Source: Mesostigma viride (taxonomy: Eukaryota; Streptophyta; Mesostigmatophyceae; Mesostigmatales; Mesostigmataceae). From it: a DNA stretch of 62,260 nt. The notes beneath the pieces were generated by a model. It did no database searches, was not told the DNA's origin, and worked only from the letters and a program-made list of their open reading frames with translations. The DNA lies in contig RPFO01002101.1 in assembly GCA_009746045.1 (NCBI GenBank), forward strand, positions 1 to 62,260. The letters run 5' to 3'. Below, one piece after another: positions 45,050 through 55,096 of this stretch; the first letter of the stretch is position 1, and every line of letters begins with the position of its first letter. Made by a program: the position numbers and the translations under genes.

Positions 45050-48000
45050 AAGACTCCTCATGATCTCCTTGGCCTTTTGCTCGTGACGCCGGCGCTCCCC
45101 GGCCATCGGGGCGCCCTCGGGAGACAGATACAACGACTTCCGCAGCTCCACGATCCGCTGCTCCTGGTTCTTGAACTCCGCCTCGCGCCTCCTGCGCTGC
45201 TCCTCTTTGAACGTGGCGTTCTCGTCCTCGACGGCCTTCCGTGCCGCGATGGTCTGCGCCTGTCGCTCCTCGGACGGCCGGATCCTGTTCACCATGACCG
45301 AGCACACGCGGCCGCCCTCGTTCGCGGCCCCCTTGTCCTCGCACACGGGCTCCTCGAACCGCACCCTGAACCACGGGTTCGTGGGGACGCCCTCGCGGTT
45401 CTTCACGCGCACCTTCTTGTTGGCGTCCGGCAGCGCGAGGATGGAGGCCTCCTTCCACTCGCCGCTCTTCGCGAGGACGCGCACCGACTGACCCACCCAG
45501 TACTCGTCCGTCCGCGGCCTCCTGCACCGCCCGTTCTCGTACGTGGTGAGGCTGTCGTCCGCGCCCAGGGTCCCGGGGCAGTGAGGCCGGGGTGCGAACC
45601 CGCCGAACGCCTGGGCGGGGGCCATGAGCTGTGCGGGCCTTGCGGGGTTCAACGGGCGCTTCTTCTTGTCGGGGTCCTCGTACTTCCCGTCCACGAATCG
45701 AGCCACGCACGTGTCCCGCCCTTTGAGTTGCTGGATCTGCTCCGTGCCGTCCTCGTCGGCCGTGACGGCGGGAGCCACACGGGGCTTCACGTTCTTCTCG
45801 ACGCTGCGGTACCCGGCACACAGCATGTAGTTCTTGATCGCGTGGGGGCGCACGAACACGTGGACCGAGTTGATGATCGCCACGGACAGGTTGAAGCGCG
45901 TGCGGGTGTGCTGGTAGCTCTCCTTGCGGATGAAGTGCTTGATCGTGTTGAAGGCCTGCTCGATCGGGTTCAGCTCGGGCGAGTACGGCGGCGTGAATAT
46001 GAGAGCCGGACGCCGCTCGTCCTTTGTCATCTCCGTGGGCGGCAACAGCACCCCGTCGCCGCCGCCCCTCCTACGTAGCAGCCCGGCGATCGGCGACAGC
46101 TCGGACTGGGGGAAAACCCTGAGCTCGGGGGGCAGGTCCTTGTTCAGCGCGATGTCCTTGTTCGAGGGCGGGCTGTGAATGCTGGCGTTGTCCATCAGGA
46201 TCGTCTTCCCCACCACGAAGCTGTCGGGCAGAGTCTGCATGAACAGCCGGAAGAGCTGCTTGCTCACCGCCATGGGGGCGGCGCCCACGTTGCGCTCTCT
46301 CATTTGCGACACCTTGCGCGTGATGGGCGAGACGTGTGTCTGCCGTATGGTGCCTATGTTGTACTGGGCTCTCGCCTTGTCTTTGATGGCCTTCTGGAGT
46401 TTGTCCGGGAACGAATCTCCGTTGTAGTATTTGTCCTTCTGTCCCCTCTCTCCGTACGCGTACTCCTCCCCCGTCTCCTGGACAGACGGGAGGACCGTGT
46501 TCAGGTTCTCGTACAGCTTGTCCTTGTCGCCCTTGCAGTAATGCACCATTTTCCAGACCTGGACCGCGATCTCCGTGGCCGTCAGTTCGGATTTCTGGGA
46601 TGTTTTCTGGGTGGAGAAGTTCAAGGCCGCGTAGATGGCTCGAGGCAGGGCCATGTCCCTCTGCTTCAGATTCTCCCGTCTGTCCGCGTCCGCCCTGGTC
46701 CTCGATTTCACCGCGTCGTGGTATTCTCTCGAATAAAGGGGCTGCAGAGGGTTCACGAGCTGTTTCTCTATTTCATTGGAGATCGCGAAACTCTCCTGAC
46801 TCAGTTGCGGCTCAAACAGGACCTGGTAGATCTGCAGAAGATCCGAGTTCTTGAGTTTGTCGTACAGGAACTCGAGCATGAGCTGGATGCTGTCCTCGAA
46901 GTCCTCTTCGTAATCGAAGCGCCCGACCGTGTCGTCGTACGCCATGAGCCTGTGGGAGCGAGCCAAGTCCTTCGTGGGCTGGAGCACGTCCGACACGTCG
47001 AACGCACGGTCGTTGCCGCGCCCCAACCAGGTGTTGGGGGGGGTCGCCGTAGGTGCGATTGTCGACCTTGTAGTTGTGCTCGTTCACGTGCTGGCGGATG
47101 GCGAAGTCGTACGCCGCCAGCCGCAGGATGAAGAGCACCTTCTCCTGGTCGCTCTTGAAGATGTCGACGAACGACGCGATGGGGGTCTCGTCGGGCAGCT
47201 GATCCCAGTACAGGGCGCGCATCCTCTCGCACCAGATGTCGGACTCGTTGGGGGTGTACTTGTAGACCTCTCGCCCGTTGACGGCTGGATGGCCGCTCGG
47301 TGTGACGTCCCCGAACGTCTTCGGCAGAGAGGGGCAGGGCTTTTTTTCCCTCGGCCTCCTCCCGCTCACGAACCACTCGTAGAGCCCGCCCCCCGGCTTG
47401 GACGCCAGTTGAAGAGTCGGCTGCATCACGAAGAGCCGCACCCCGCTCTGCTCCCCCACGATCTGTCTGCACATGTCCCCCACGACCGTCATCACCCCCT
47501 CCCACCACCCCTGGTCCCTCAGGGTCTCGCACAGCTCCTCCTCCGGCTTGTTGGTGGCCGGCATGTGGTTCCCGATCCGCGCGGGGACGGGGGGGAAGAT
47601 GCGGATGAAAAAGGAGGGCTTGTTGTCGTCCTTGGGCCACTTCATCGCCGCCCACACGATCGTCTTCGTGTCCGTCTGCTCGCGGCGGCGGAGTCGAGGC
47701 TGCTCCCCCTCCTTCGCCCACGCTCGACGAGGGGCCGCGTTCATCTGCATGCTGAACTCGTCCAGGAACACGCAGTTCTCCGCGAACAGCGTCCCCTGGA
47801 GCGTCTTCAAGTCGCGCGTCTTCTCCTTGACGTACTGCACGTCCTTCTCGATGTAGTCGTACGCCACCGTCTTGTACGAGAGGTTGTGCTCCATCCGCGC
47901 GTACTTCACGTCGGAGGTCCGCAGCAGCTCCTTCGCGCCGTTCCGGGTCGGGAGGAGGTTCCACAGGTCCTGGAAAATGGCGTGGCTCTTTTCGGGCAGG

Positions 48001-48467
48001 CCCGCGAACTTGCTGACGACCGGGTCGTTGGCGCCCTGTTTGTTCACGAAGTGGCAGATGTCCTCCGCGGTGAACGTGGGGACGTGCTCGGTCTGTATCT
48101 TGGCCAACAAGTCGGAGATGCTTTTCCAGGTCTCCTCTCCGAACCTCCTGACGCGCTCGGGGCGCCGGTCTATCAGCTCGTACCGGAACCTGGGATGGCC
48201 CGGGACCTGAGATGGCACCTTCCGCACGCGCGCCAGGGGTTTGAGGACCGACCTAGCGAGGTGCTCCGGGTTGGTGTAATCCAGCTGGTTCTCCTTGTCC
48301 TGCAGCCAGAGGTGATAGTACTTGCACGCCGTCTTCTTGTCGATCGCGTACCTGTTCGCGATGGACTGCACGGTCTGTCGAGAATTCTTCCTGTCGTGGA
48401 TATCTAGAGCCACGCGCTGCCTGAAATGCAAACTGTGAGCCTTGCCAGTTTGGATAGCCGTTTCCAT
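44883..48467 (-). CDS. Very large IS630/mariner-type DDE transposase-like protein, apparent frameshifts
   Basis: One gene of about 1190 residues from ATG 48467. A helix-turn-helix near residues 28-55 (TVQSIANRYAIDKKTACKYY) comes first. The catalytic triad of the Tc1/mariner-IS630 type follows: FLDEFS (Asp236), then ILMDNASIHSP and PPYSPELNPIEQAF in the second frame (44681-47026). About 520 residues separate the first and second Asp, against roughly 90 in ordinary members. A C-terminal SH3/Tudor-like segment (WVGQSVRVLAKSGEWKEASIL) and a Glu/Arg coiled coil follow. Frames join by one-base changes at the C run near 47038 and the G run near 45016. No terminal inverted repeats were found. Confidence 0.7.
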
Positions 48468-48503
48468 TCCTTATTACTTTACGGATAATAAAAAGCGTAT
48501 GAA

Positions 48504-48932
48504 CTAGTAACCGCGCCTCTCCAACGTGTCGGGATGGGGCATGTTGGTCATCCTGGTCGCGTCCCCGAGATCCCACGGTTCTATTACGTTCTGAAAGCCC
48601 GACCTGTCGCCGCCTCCTCCGCACGCCCTCTGGGCAGGCAGAGAGCCGGGGGGCACGCCGGGGACGTAGTTGTTGTAGGGGTTCTTCCCGGGGCCCCTGC
48701 CTCTCATCAGGCGGCAATCCACGAGCCACACGATCGTCGACACAATAGCGATCGCGAGCCCGTACATGGCCGCCGTGACGGACCCGGTGACCAGAGCGGT
48801 CAGCACGCCCGAGTAGATCCCGAACCTCTTGGCGGCGAGGAAGCGCTCCCTCCCGTCCATGTTGGCTTGCAGGGGCCAGAAGGACAGCATGTCCTCGAAC
48901 AGGCCCTCCTTGAACGCGCGGTAGAAGCCCAT
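48504..48932 (-). CDS. Two-pass membrane protein
   Basis: 142 residues with two adjacent hydrophobic helices (about residues 38-70: GIYSGVLTALVTGSVTAAMY and LAIAIVSTIVWLV). The N-terminus is aromatic-rich, and the Gly/Pro/Asn-rich C-terminal half ends in a basic tail. Likely a virion inner-membrane protein. It follows the transposase-like gene on the same strand. Confidence 0.75.
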   Translation of the reverse strand: MGFYRAFKEGLFEDMLSFWPLQANMDGRERFLAAKRFGIYSGVLTALVTGSVTAAMYGLAIAIVSTIVWLVDCRLMRGRGPGKNPYNNYVPGVPPGSLPAQRACGGGGDRSGFQNVIEPWDLGDATRMTNMPHPDTLERRGY

Positions 48933-48964
48933 GAGTGCTGCTGGATACTACTACACGCGGTGAT

Positions 48965-49468
48965 TTAATTTTCCAGTTGCGGGAAGGCCTGCATCGCCCC
49001 GCCCATCATCTGGCTGAAAAGCTGCATGCACGCTTTCTCGGGGTCCTCCCCGTTCTCGTGGATCCTGGCCGCGAAGTTCTGCGCCATCTCCTCGGCCTGC
49101 GTGAGGATGTCGACGGGGATCTCCGTCACCCCGATGCCCAGGACCACCAGGGTCTGCAGGTACTGCCATATCGCCTCCTTGGTCGCGTCAGGCGCGCCGC
49201 TCCAGTTGGCCTCCAGGTTGATGTCCTTCAGGTACGGTATCTGCCCTATGGTCTTGTCGGTGATGACCGCCGCGTTCTTGTTCATGATCGCGTCCACGTG
49301 AGGGGTGATGGCCTCCATGAAAGCCTCCACGGGCAGTCGGGCGTTCGTCTTGCACGCCAATTGGAAGGCGGCGATGATCCCGGACAGCGCCTTCTCGCGC
49401 GGGAAGGCGAGCTCCAGCTCCTCGAGGAACATCCCCATCATGTTGTTGAACGCTTGAATGGCCGACAT
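48965..49468 (-). CDS. Hypothetical soluble protein
   Basis: 167 residues, all-helical by composition: MSAIQAFNNMMGMFLEELELAF opens an amphipathic helix and several more follow, with a Met-rich C-terminus (FSQMMGGAMQAFPQLEN). No membrane segment, zinc site or catalytic motif. A helical packing or core protein is possible, but nothing decides it. Confidence 0.65.
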   Translation of the reverse strand: MSAIQAFNNMMGMFLEELELAFPREKALSGIIAAFQLACKTNARLPVEAFMEAITPHVDAIMNKNAAVITDKTIGQIPYLKDINLEANWSGAPDATKEAIWQYLQTLVVLGIGVTEIPVDILTQAEEMAQNFAARIHENGEDPEKACMQLFSQMMGGAMQAFPQLEN

Positions 49469-49571
49469 GGTCTACAAATGTATCCCACAAATTAATCGGG
49501 CCGTAGACGAAGCGCTCGAAATCGCGTGAAGACGGACGGCTGGCAAAAATGTGTGCGGTCTACTACGAAAG

Positions 49572-49778
49572 ATGGCACTACTGTCGCGCTTTATCACCCC
49601 CGAACTGGTAAGGGACGTCGTCAAGGCGATCGTCGCGACCCTCCCCTCCCAGCTGTGGTGGGCGCACGCCAACCCGTCCAAGGATAACCGGGGGTACAAG
49701 GCGTTTTTGCCGCTCATTCTGATCGTGATAGGGCTCGCGATATACCACCTGGTGCTGGTGCCGGTTCTGCCTAAGTAG
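49572..49778 (+). CDS. Small single-pass membrane protein
   Basis: 68 residues from ATG 49572 (MALLSRFITPELVRDVV). One strong C-terminal helix (AFLPLILIVIGLAIYHLVLVPVL) reaches nearly to the end, giving a tail-anchored protein. The N-terminal half is soluble and helical. It sits head-to-head with the gene ending at 49468. Confidence 0.65.
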   Translation: MALLSRFITPELVRDVVKAIVATLPSQLWWAHANPSKDNRGYKAFLPLILIVIGLAIYHLVLVPVLPK

Positions 49779-49842
49779 GCGACCGTGCGCGTTTCAGGAT
49801 CGGCATTTATCCGCGCTAAGGGTAGTATCACCAGAGGTCGCC

Positions 49843-50478
49843 ATGGAGGTGAAGGTTCGCATCCGCGGCACCATGCACAAGTGGGCGTTCCCCCACACCA
49901 TGATCCAGACGGTGCAGGCCATGATCGGGGAGGGGGCGGAGGAGTGCAAGACCATCTTGAAGACGATCGTCGTGCGTTTGGCGGGGGTGCTGGAGTCCGA
50001 GAAGCTGGAGGGCACCGTCAGCGACGTGGAGGTCGTGTGTCTCATGCACATCCGAAACCAGAAGGGGCTGCCCCCGGACATGGAGAAGGTCATCACGGCC
50101 GTCCTGGACGGCTGGAAGAACGCCGAGGAGTCCATCAGCGACCACGGGAGGAAGGGGCTCAGGGTCGTCGAGCGCGTACTCCCCGTCATACTCACGTGTC
50201 AGAACCGGGAGGCCTTCGACAAGTACTTCGCCTCCACCGTGTACCCGTGCATCGAGAGCGGGGAGATCAAGGCCATCGCCAAGTTCCTGCGCGTCCTCGC
50301 CCAGTGGGTGACGTCGGAGGAGTTCCCGGTCAAGCCGGACAGCCACTACATCGAGAAGTACCTCGAGCGCGTGTTCAAGAACGTGCTCTCCCCGATCCTG
50401 GCCGTCAAGAAGCCCGAGGTGGTGGCCAAGCGGCTCCTGACCACCGCCGACCTGGTGGAGGACTACCTCGACGAGTGA
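49843..50478 (+). CDS. Hypothetical helical protein
   Basis: 211 residues, soluble, mostly helical, with two Cys-containing segments and no membrane helix or known motif. The start ATG (MEVKVRIRGTMHKW) is clear. The C-terminus (LLTTADLVEDYLDE) looks like a real conserved end. Role unknown. Confidence 0.7.
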   Translation: MEVKVRIRGTMHKWAFPHTMIQTVQAMIGEGAEECKTILKTIVVRLAGVLESEKLEGTVSDVEVVCLMHIRNQKGLPPDMEKVITAVLDGWKNAEESISDHGRKGLRVVERVLPVILTCQNREAFDKYFASTVYPCIESGEIKAIAKFLRVLAQWVTSEEFPVKPDSHYIEKYLERVFKNVLSPILAVKKPEVVAKRLLTTADLVEDYLDE

Positions 50479-50586
50479 TTTTTTTTTCTCAGGAGCGTCG
50501 GAAGGGCGTTTGACAGTACCATCATGAGGAAGTAAAGACGCGTGCGTTCCCGACGCGCGCAATTTCCTCGTCTATAATATAGCATC

Positions 50587-51009
50587 ATGTCGTCCATCGG
50601 TGCGCCTCTAGGAAAGGCCTTCACGTTCTCCCCCACCGCGGAGGAGGAGGAGTCGTCCGCGCAGGCCTCCGGGCCCGCCGGACCGTCCTCCGGCGGCCCC
50701 TCGCGCCCGCCGGCGTCCGAGTACGAGCGCGAGCCCATCCACATAGAGAGTCCCATGCCCCCGCCGCCCGGGGTCGCGCAGAGACGCTCGGCGCAGATCG
50801 AGCACGCCGCCAGGGTGGCCAGGCAGCAGGCGGCGTTCGAGGGCAGGATGAGGGAGATCGCCAAACAGGAGTCCAGGAACAACGGCATGATCTTCCTCGT
50901 GGCCGGGGTGGGGATAGCCGCCGTCCTCGCGTACGTGTACCTCTCGAAGCGCGGGAAGACAGCGGTGGTCACCGCGGCCATCGCGGAGGGCGTCAAGGCC
51001 GCCGTGTAA
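50587..51009 (+). CDS. Membrane protein with Pro-rich N-terminus
   Basis: 140 residues: disordered Ser/Pro/Glu-rich first 60, a basic helical stretch (RRSAQIEHAARVARQQAAFEG), one transmembrane helix (MIFLVAGVGIAAVLAYVYL) and a short basic-to-alanine-rich tail. A TCTATAATATAGC box lies immediately upstream of the ATG. Confidence 0.7.
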   Translation: MSSIGAPLGKAFTFSPTAEEEESSAQASGPAGPSSGGPSRPPASEYEREPIHIESPMPPPPGVAQRRSAQIEHAARVARQQAAFEGRMREIAKQESRNNGMIFLVAGVGIAAVLAYVYLSKRGKTAVVTAAIAEGVKAAV

Positions 51010-51038
51010 AGAATATCACAGTGATATATACCGCAAGC

Positions 51039-51457
51039 ATGCCTCCCAACCGCTTCGACGCGACCGGGACCCTCTTCTTCAAAAACATCCAGACCAAAAA
51101 ATTAACCACCGTCTCGGAGGACAACTCGCAGACAGGCAGCAATTAGTGCTCAAACAGACCGGCGACGAGGCCTCCCTCGTGTACCAGCCGATCTCGGGGG
51201 CGGAGTCCACCAAGCTCTCGTTCTCCTCCAACGCCGTCAAGCTGAGGAGCGCCACGGGGGTGGAGATAGGGGTCAACGCGACGGGCACGGTAGGGATCTC
51301 CGGGGGCGTCGGCGGCGCCCCCTCCACATCCATGGTGGAGATCGGGACGGGCACCACCAAGTTCCGACTAGTGGCCAACGGGGACGCGCTGGAGGTGTTC
51401 CGGTTTGTCAACGGCTCGGCGAACCCCGCCACCCCGCTGGCCGTGTTCCAAGCGTAA
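51039..51457 (+). CDS. Beta-rich structural protein, one apparent frameshift
   Basis: Starts MPPNRFDATGTLFFKN (ATG 51039). The frame stops early and a second frame continues with VLKQTGDEASLVYQPIS to AVFQA at 51457. One base change near 51140 joins them into about 138 residues. The composition is rich in Gly, Ser, Thr and Val with short strands, like fibre or spike proteins of virions. A TGATATATACCGC box precedes it. Confidence 0.6.
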
Positions 51458-51641
51458 CCGGTGCCGTAACCGCTCTGAGGGCGGTTGCCGAGTTGGAGCG
51501 CTTTCCGTAACCGCCGCGGCACACTTTCCGTAACCGCCGCGGGGTTTCGAGGCACAATAAAAGGCCGCGGCCCCCCATCTCGCATCACTCTCTCCTCGCC
51601 ACCGCTCACAAAGAAAAAGCAGCCCCGACCCGCCAACCACA

Positions 51642-52106
51642 ATGGCCGCCGTGTCCTCCAGCCTCTCCTCCTCCTCCTCGGACTGCTCCTCGTCCTCCTC
51701 GGACGACTCGGCCTCGTCCGCTCCCGTTTCTAGCGCCGAGCCCCGACAGAGGCCCGCAATCGTGCTGCCGACCCCCGCCCAGGTCGCCGAAATCCAGGTC
51801 TTCCAGGCCCACATCCAGAAGCAGATGGAGGAGGTCAAGGGCAACCTCGCGGACTGGAAGATGAAGTGCAAGCGGGAGAAAGACGCCGCGAGGAAGCGCG
51901 CCAGTCGCGCCAGGGCCAAAATCGACAAGGAAAACGAGGCCCTCAAGTCGGCCCTCGAGGCCGAGAAGAAGCTGTCCGCGTCGCTGAAGGAGCGGCTCGA
52001 GAAAGCCGAAACCGAACTCGCGAACGCCCGATGCGGGCTCGAGTCGGAGAGGAAGAGGTGCAAGATGGACTTGCCCACCTCGTTCCTCCTGTCCGTGCGC
52101 CACTGA
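51642..52106 (+). CDS. bZIP-like transcription factor candidate
   Basis: 154 residues. A Ser-rich N-terminus (residues 1-32) is followed by a helical segment. A basic region KREKDAARKRASRARAK (about residues 76-92) is joined directly to a heptad-type helix (LKSALEAEKKLSASLKERLEKAETELA) with Leu and hydrophobic residues at spacing 7. This matches the basic-leucine-zipper layout, though the canonical Asn of the basic region is not obvious. A viral transcriptional or DNA-binding dimer is the reasonable reading. Confidence 0.6.
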   Translation: MAAVSSSLSSSSSDCSSSSSDDSASSAPVSSAEPRQRPAIVLPTPAQVAEIQVFQAHIQKQMEEVKGNLADWKMKCKREKDAARKRASRARAKIDKENEALKSALEAEKKLSASLKERLEKAETELANARCGLESERKRCKMDLPTSFLLSVRH

Positions 52107-52158
52107 GTCGCGCGTGATAAATAAACGTCTATTATTATTTGAAATGAATAAAGCATCT

Positions 52159-53007
52159 TTACCCAATCATGGTCCAATTGCCAAATCCCGATCCAGTAGT
52201 ATTGCCTGGCCTATAGACCGATTGACCGAATCCCGTGTTCCCCCCAGACGGTTGATAACCCCCCATCTGCTGCTCGCGTGCTAAGAACGGATCGGTGAAA
52301 GTCCCGTTAGTGGCAAACGGGTACCCCCCCCCTTGTGCGGAGGTCTGGCCGCCATTTAGTGCTTTCCACAAATTTCTTAACACGTCAAACGGGTTCTTCG
52401 CGGTGCGGGAAGCAGAGGAAGTCCACCCATCGGTCTTTGGTTGTTGTCCCGAGGTCGAGTTGCTGGACCCCCCGACATCGTTCACGGACCCTTGTTGTTG
52501 CTGTCCTCCCGAGTCGCCATTGTTCACGGACCCCTGCTGTTGCTGTCCTCCTGTTGCTGTAGAGTTTGCGCCTCCGTGGGCGCCACCGGAAAGCGTGGCC
52601 TTCTTGGGTCCAGTCGCCTGGCTGGATGTTGTGTTCCGTGAGTTACCGGTCACGGGCCCGTGTTGTTGACCGCCTCCACCGCCCTGTCCCTCTTCGGAGC
52701 CACCACCGCCTCCACCGCCCTGTCCCTCTTCGGAGCCACCACTGCCTCCCCCGCCCTGTCCCTCTTCGGAGCCACCACCGCCTCCACCGCCATGTCCCTC
52801 TTCGGAGGTCCCTCTACCTAATGCGGCGGTCAATCCGGCGACTAACCCGGTGACTAACCCGGCGGCGCCCAAACCGGCCAGAGCGGGGTGTACGACCCTC
52901 ATCGCGTCGGCCTCATCGATGTCATCCGCGGCGTCCGAAGATGCGAGAGAGGGTGTCGAGGAGGCGGCGACCACCGGGTCTTCGCCCTCTTCTCTCTCCC
53001 CCTCGCA
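52159..53007 (-). pseudogene. Gly/Ser-rich repeat protein cut by foldback element copy 2 (C-terminal part)
   Basis: On the minus strand this stays open from the element boundary down to 52159. It has a possible membrane segment (VHPALAGLGAAGLVTGLVAG), four GGSEEGQGG repeats, further Gly/Ser/Asn/Gln-rich stretches and a Gly/Asn/Pro-rich end. The true start lies beyond the element: the frame begins at ATG 53932-53934 (MVETVDGPG) and runs to 53888. Both pieces keep the same frame at a shared GCGAG. The repeats look like a fibre-like or gel-like structural protein. No intact copy is seen. Confidence 0.65.
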
Positions 53008-53296
53008 GTTACGTTAAATAGTGCCGGAACCTTTTGCCGCCTGAGGCAAATCGGTCCGTAACACTATTTTGCCCGGAATAACCACTTCCGAGCACCCAAG
53101 TTAATTCGGCCGAATTAACTTGGGTGCTCGGAAGTGGTTATTCCGGGCAAAATAGTGTTACGGACCGATTTGCCTCAGGCGGCAAAAGGTTCCGGCACTA
53201 TTTAACGTAACTAAAACCTGGCCTCGTGGAGGGGGGACGAAGAGCCCGAGACATCCGCCTAGGCCGCTGAGCACGCACCACTAAATGCGCCGGAGC

Positions 53297-53385
53297 TGCC
53301 TCAGTGAGGATTCGAACCCCTGACCTCCAAGGTGCACAGGTTTTAGTTACGTTAAATAGTGCCGGAACCTTTTGCCGCCTGAGGC
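53297..53385 (-). ncRNA. tRNA-like segment in foldback element copy 2 (minus)
   Basis: Mirror counterpart of 53510-53598, with the same T-loop and acceptor pairing; the anticodon arm is unclear. Confidence 0.3.
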
Positions 53386-53509
53386 AAATCGGTCCGTAAC
53401 ACTATTTTGCCCGGAATAACCACTTCCGAGCACCCAAGTTAATTCGGCCGAATGAACTTGGGTGCTCGGAAGTGGTTATTCCGGGCAAAATAGTGTTACG
53501 GACCGATTT

Positions 53510-53598
53510 GCCTCAGGCGGCAAAAGGTTCCGGCACTATTTAACGTAACTAAAACCCGTGCACCTGGGAGGTCAGGGGTTCGAATCCTCACTGAGGCA
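53510..53598 (+). ncRNA. tRNA-like segment in foldback element copy 2 (plus)
   Basis: GCCTCAG pairs with CTGAGGC across the T-loop GGTTCGAATCC. The D-arm reads GGCAAAAGGTTCCGGC, and here the spacer carries a few changes from copy 1 (CCCGTGCACCTGGGAGG), including inside the possible variable arm. Confidence 0.3.
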
Positions 53599-53887
53599 GC
53601 TCCGGCGCATTTAGTGGTGCGTGCTCAGCGGCCTAGGCGGATGTCTCGGGCTCTTCGTCCCCCCTCCACGAGGCCAGGTTTTAGTTACGTTAAATAGTGC
53701 CGGAACCTTTTGCCGCCTGAGGCAAATCGGTCCGTAACACTATTTTGCCCGGAATAACCACTTCCGAGCACCCAAGTTAATTCGGCCGAATTAACTTGGG
53801 TGCTCGGAAGTGGTTATTCCGGGCAAAATAGTGTTACGGACCGATTTGCCTCAGGCGGCAAAAGGTTCCGGCACTATTTAACGTAAC

Positions 53888-53934
53888 TCTCGCCCCCCCT
53901 CGACACGCCCAGGCCCATCGACCGTCTCAACCAT
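53888..53934 (-). pseudogene. N-terminal piece of the Gly-rich gene, upstream of foldback copy 2
   Basis: A short frame from ATG 53932-53934 (MVETVDGPGRVEGGE) runs into the element at 53887. It is in the same frame as the large downstream piece beginning at 53007. Between this and the next gene (to 54121) no further gene is seen. Confidence 0.55.
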
Positions 53935-54121
53935 TTCCACAAGAGTAGAAGCTGGGGAAGATTGGAGCTATCCCCAAAGGGCGACAGTGACTCGTTTATC
54001 TTGTCAGTCACCAGCAACAGGAGCGCGTGTCGTGCTTCGATGCTCATTTACATGTAGGAGGACAAAAGAATTGGATGGCCCGGGTTCTGTGCAAAGTTGT
54101 CCGGTCAGGTTTTGGACGACT

Positions 54122-55045
54122 TCAAGCGGCCAACTTAATTCTGGCATCCCTGTTCCATGCCTGGTTCGACAGCATAAGGCGCTTGTTCTTGGCGGCGAAC
54201 TCCGGTCCGCGGTACTCGCGCGCCTCCTCGTAGTGACCCAGCTTCTTGAGACCCGGCGTCAGGGCCTCTACGATGTCCATGGCCGCCTTCTCCGGGTCGC
54301 CCCCCTTCGACACCATGGACAGGTGTCGCTGGTGGAAGAATTCGGTCAAGGAACACATCCCGTCCGTGAACGTGTCGCGGGTTGCCTGGCTCTTCTTCGT
54401 GAGCCCCTGGTCCCTCCTGTAGTCGGCGGTGTACTCGTACCCCGTCGCCAGTTTGTTGGCGTTATTGTTAACGATGGCGTACAATCGAGCCGGGACGGGC
54501 TGGGAGCTGCTGTCCTTGATGGCGCGCATGTCCAGTTTCGTCTTCTCGCAGGCCTTGATGCGAGGGGCCTCTGTGACTTGCTGGCGGGGCAGAGGCGTGA
54601 ACTCCTCGCCGGTCTTCTCGCGATACCTCTCGTGCAGGTCCTGGATGAGCCCCGGGTCCGCGTCCAGGTACTTCTCCAGCAGCACCGCCATGGAGTGGCG
54701 GAAGGTGGCGGCCTTCTTACCGGGCAAGAGCTGGATGATCTTGATGACACCTTGTCGGTCGGTGACGGGCGTGTCTCGCTGCCCTGGACCGGGGAATTTG
54801 AGGTGTACACAAACAGAGTAAACCTCTCGATGCTCCTCCCTTAACCGTGAAAAGGCGGTGTTGGCGTGAATGCCAGCATTTTTTGTGAGTGTACCATCCT
54901 CCTGGGTGAACAAAACATGTTTGATGACGTCGATAACTGAAATCTTTCCATCCGGCGTCACGCGGATCTTGTTGGCAAAAGGATCCTGGTCGCCATCCGG
55001 AAGTGCATGGACAGGCTGTAAATACTGAACGACAATTTGAGACAT
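54122..55045 (-). CDS. IRVTDDG-family protein (KilA-N/Bro-N-like N-terminus), copy 3
   Basis: 307 residues from ATG 55045 (MSQIVVQYLQPVHALPDG), more divergent than copies 1 and 2. The shared blocks are NKIRVTPDGKIS, FPGPGQRDTPVTDRQG, IIQLLPGKKAATFRHSMAVLLEKYLDAD and a helical tail with KLATGYEYTADYR. An insertion of about 20 residues separates the first block from the EEHREVY segment. The codons before KFPG carry a 9-bp hairpin with one mismatch and a 9-nt loop (54800-54808 / 54818-54826). Function is inferred only from the family pattern. Confidence 0.7.
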   Translation of the reverse strand: MSQIVVQYLQPVHALPDGDQDPFANKIRVTPDGKISVIDVIKHVLFTQEDGTLTKNAGIHANTAFSRLREEHREVYSVCVHLKFPGPGQRDTPVTDRQGVIKIIQLLPGKKAATFRHSMAVLLEKYLDADPGLIQDLHERYREKTGEEFTPLPRQQVTEAPRIKACEKTKLDMRAIKDSSSQPVPARLYAIVNNNANKLATGYEYTADYRRDQGLTKKSQATRDTFTDGMCSLTEFFHQRHLSMVSKGGDPEKAAMDIVEALTPGLKKLGHYEEAREYRGPEFAAKNKRLMLSNQAWNRDARIKLAA

Positions 55046-55096
55046 GTTAAGCAAGTGTTCTTATGAATTGATACACAGAAATTAGAATACTCAAAA

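Larger units (their letters stand above)
53008..53887. mobile_element. Foldback element copy 2 (880 bp)
   Basis: The same P-S-P-S'-P structure and exact length as the copy at 9481: P at 53008-53211, 53346-53549 and 53684-53887, S at 53212-53345 and S' at 53550-53683. All three palindromes here are of the GCCGCC/GTCCG type, unlike the mixture in copy 1. The flanks are TGCGAGG and GGCGAGA on the minus strand, sharing GCGAG, so the target duplication is imperfect or was altered after insertion. No ORF of its own. Confidence 0.85.
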
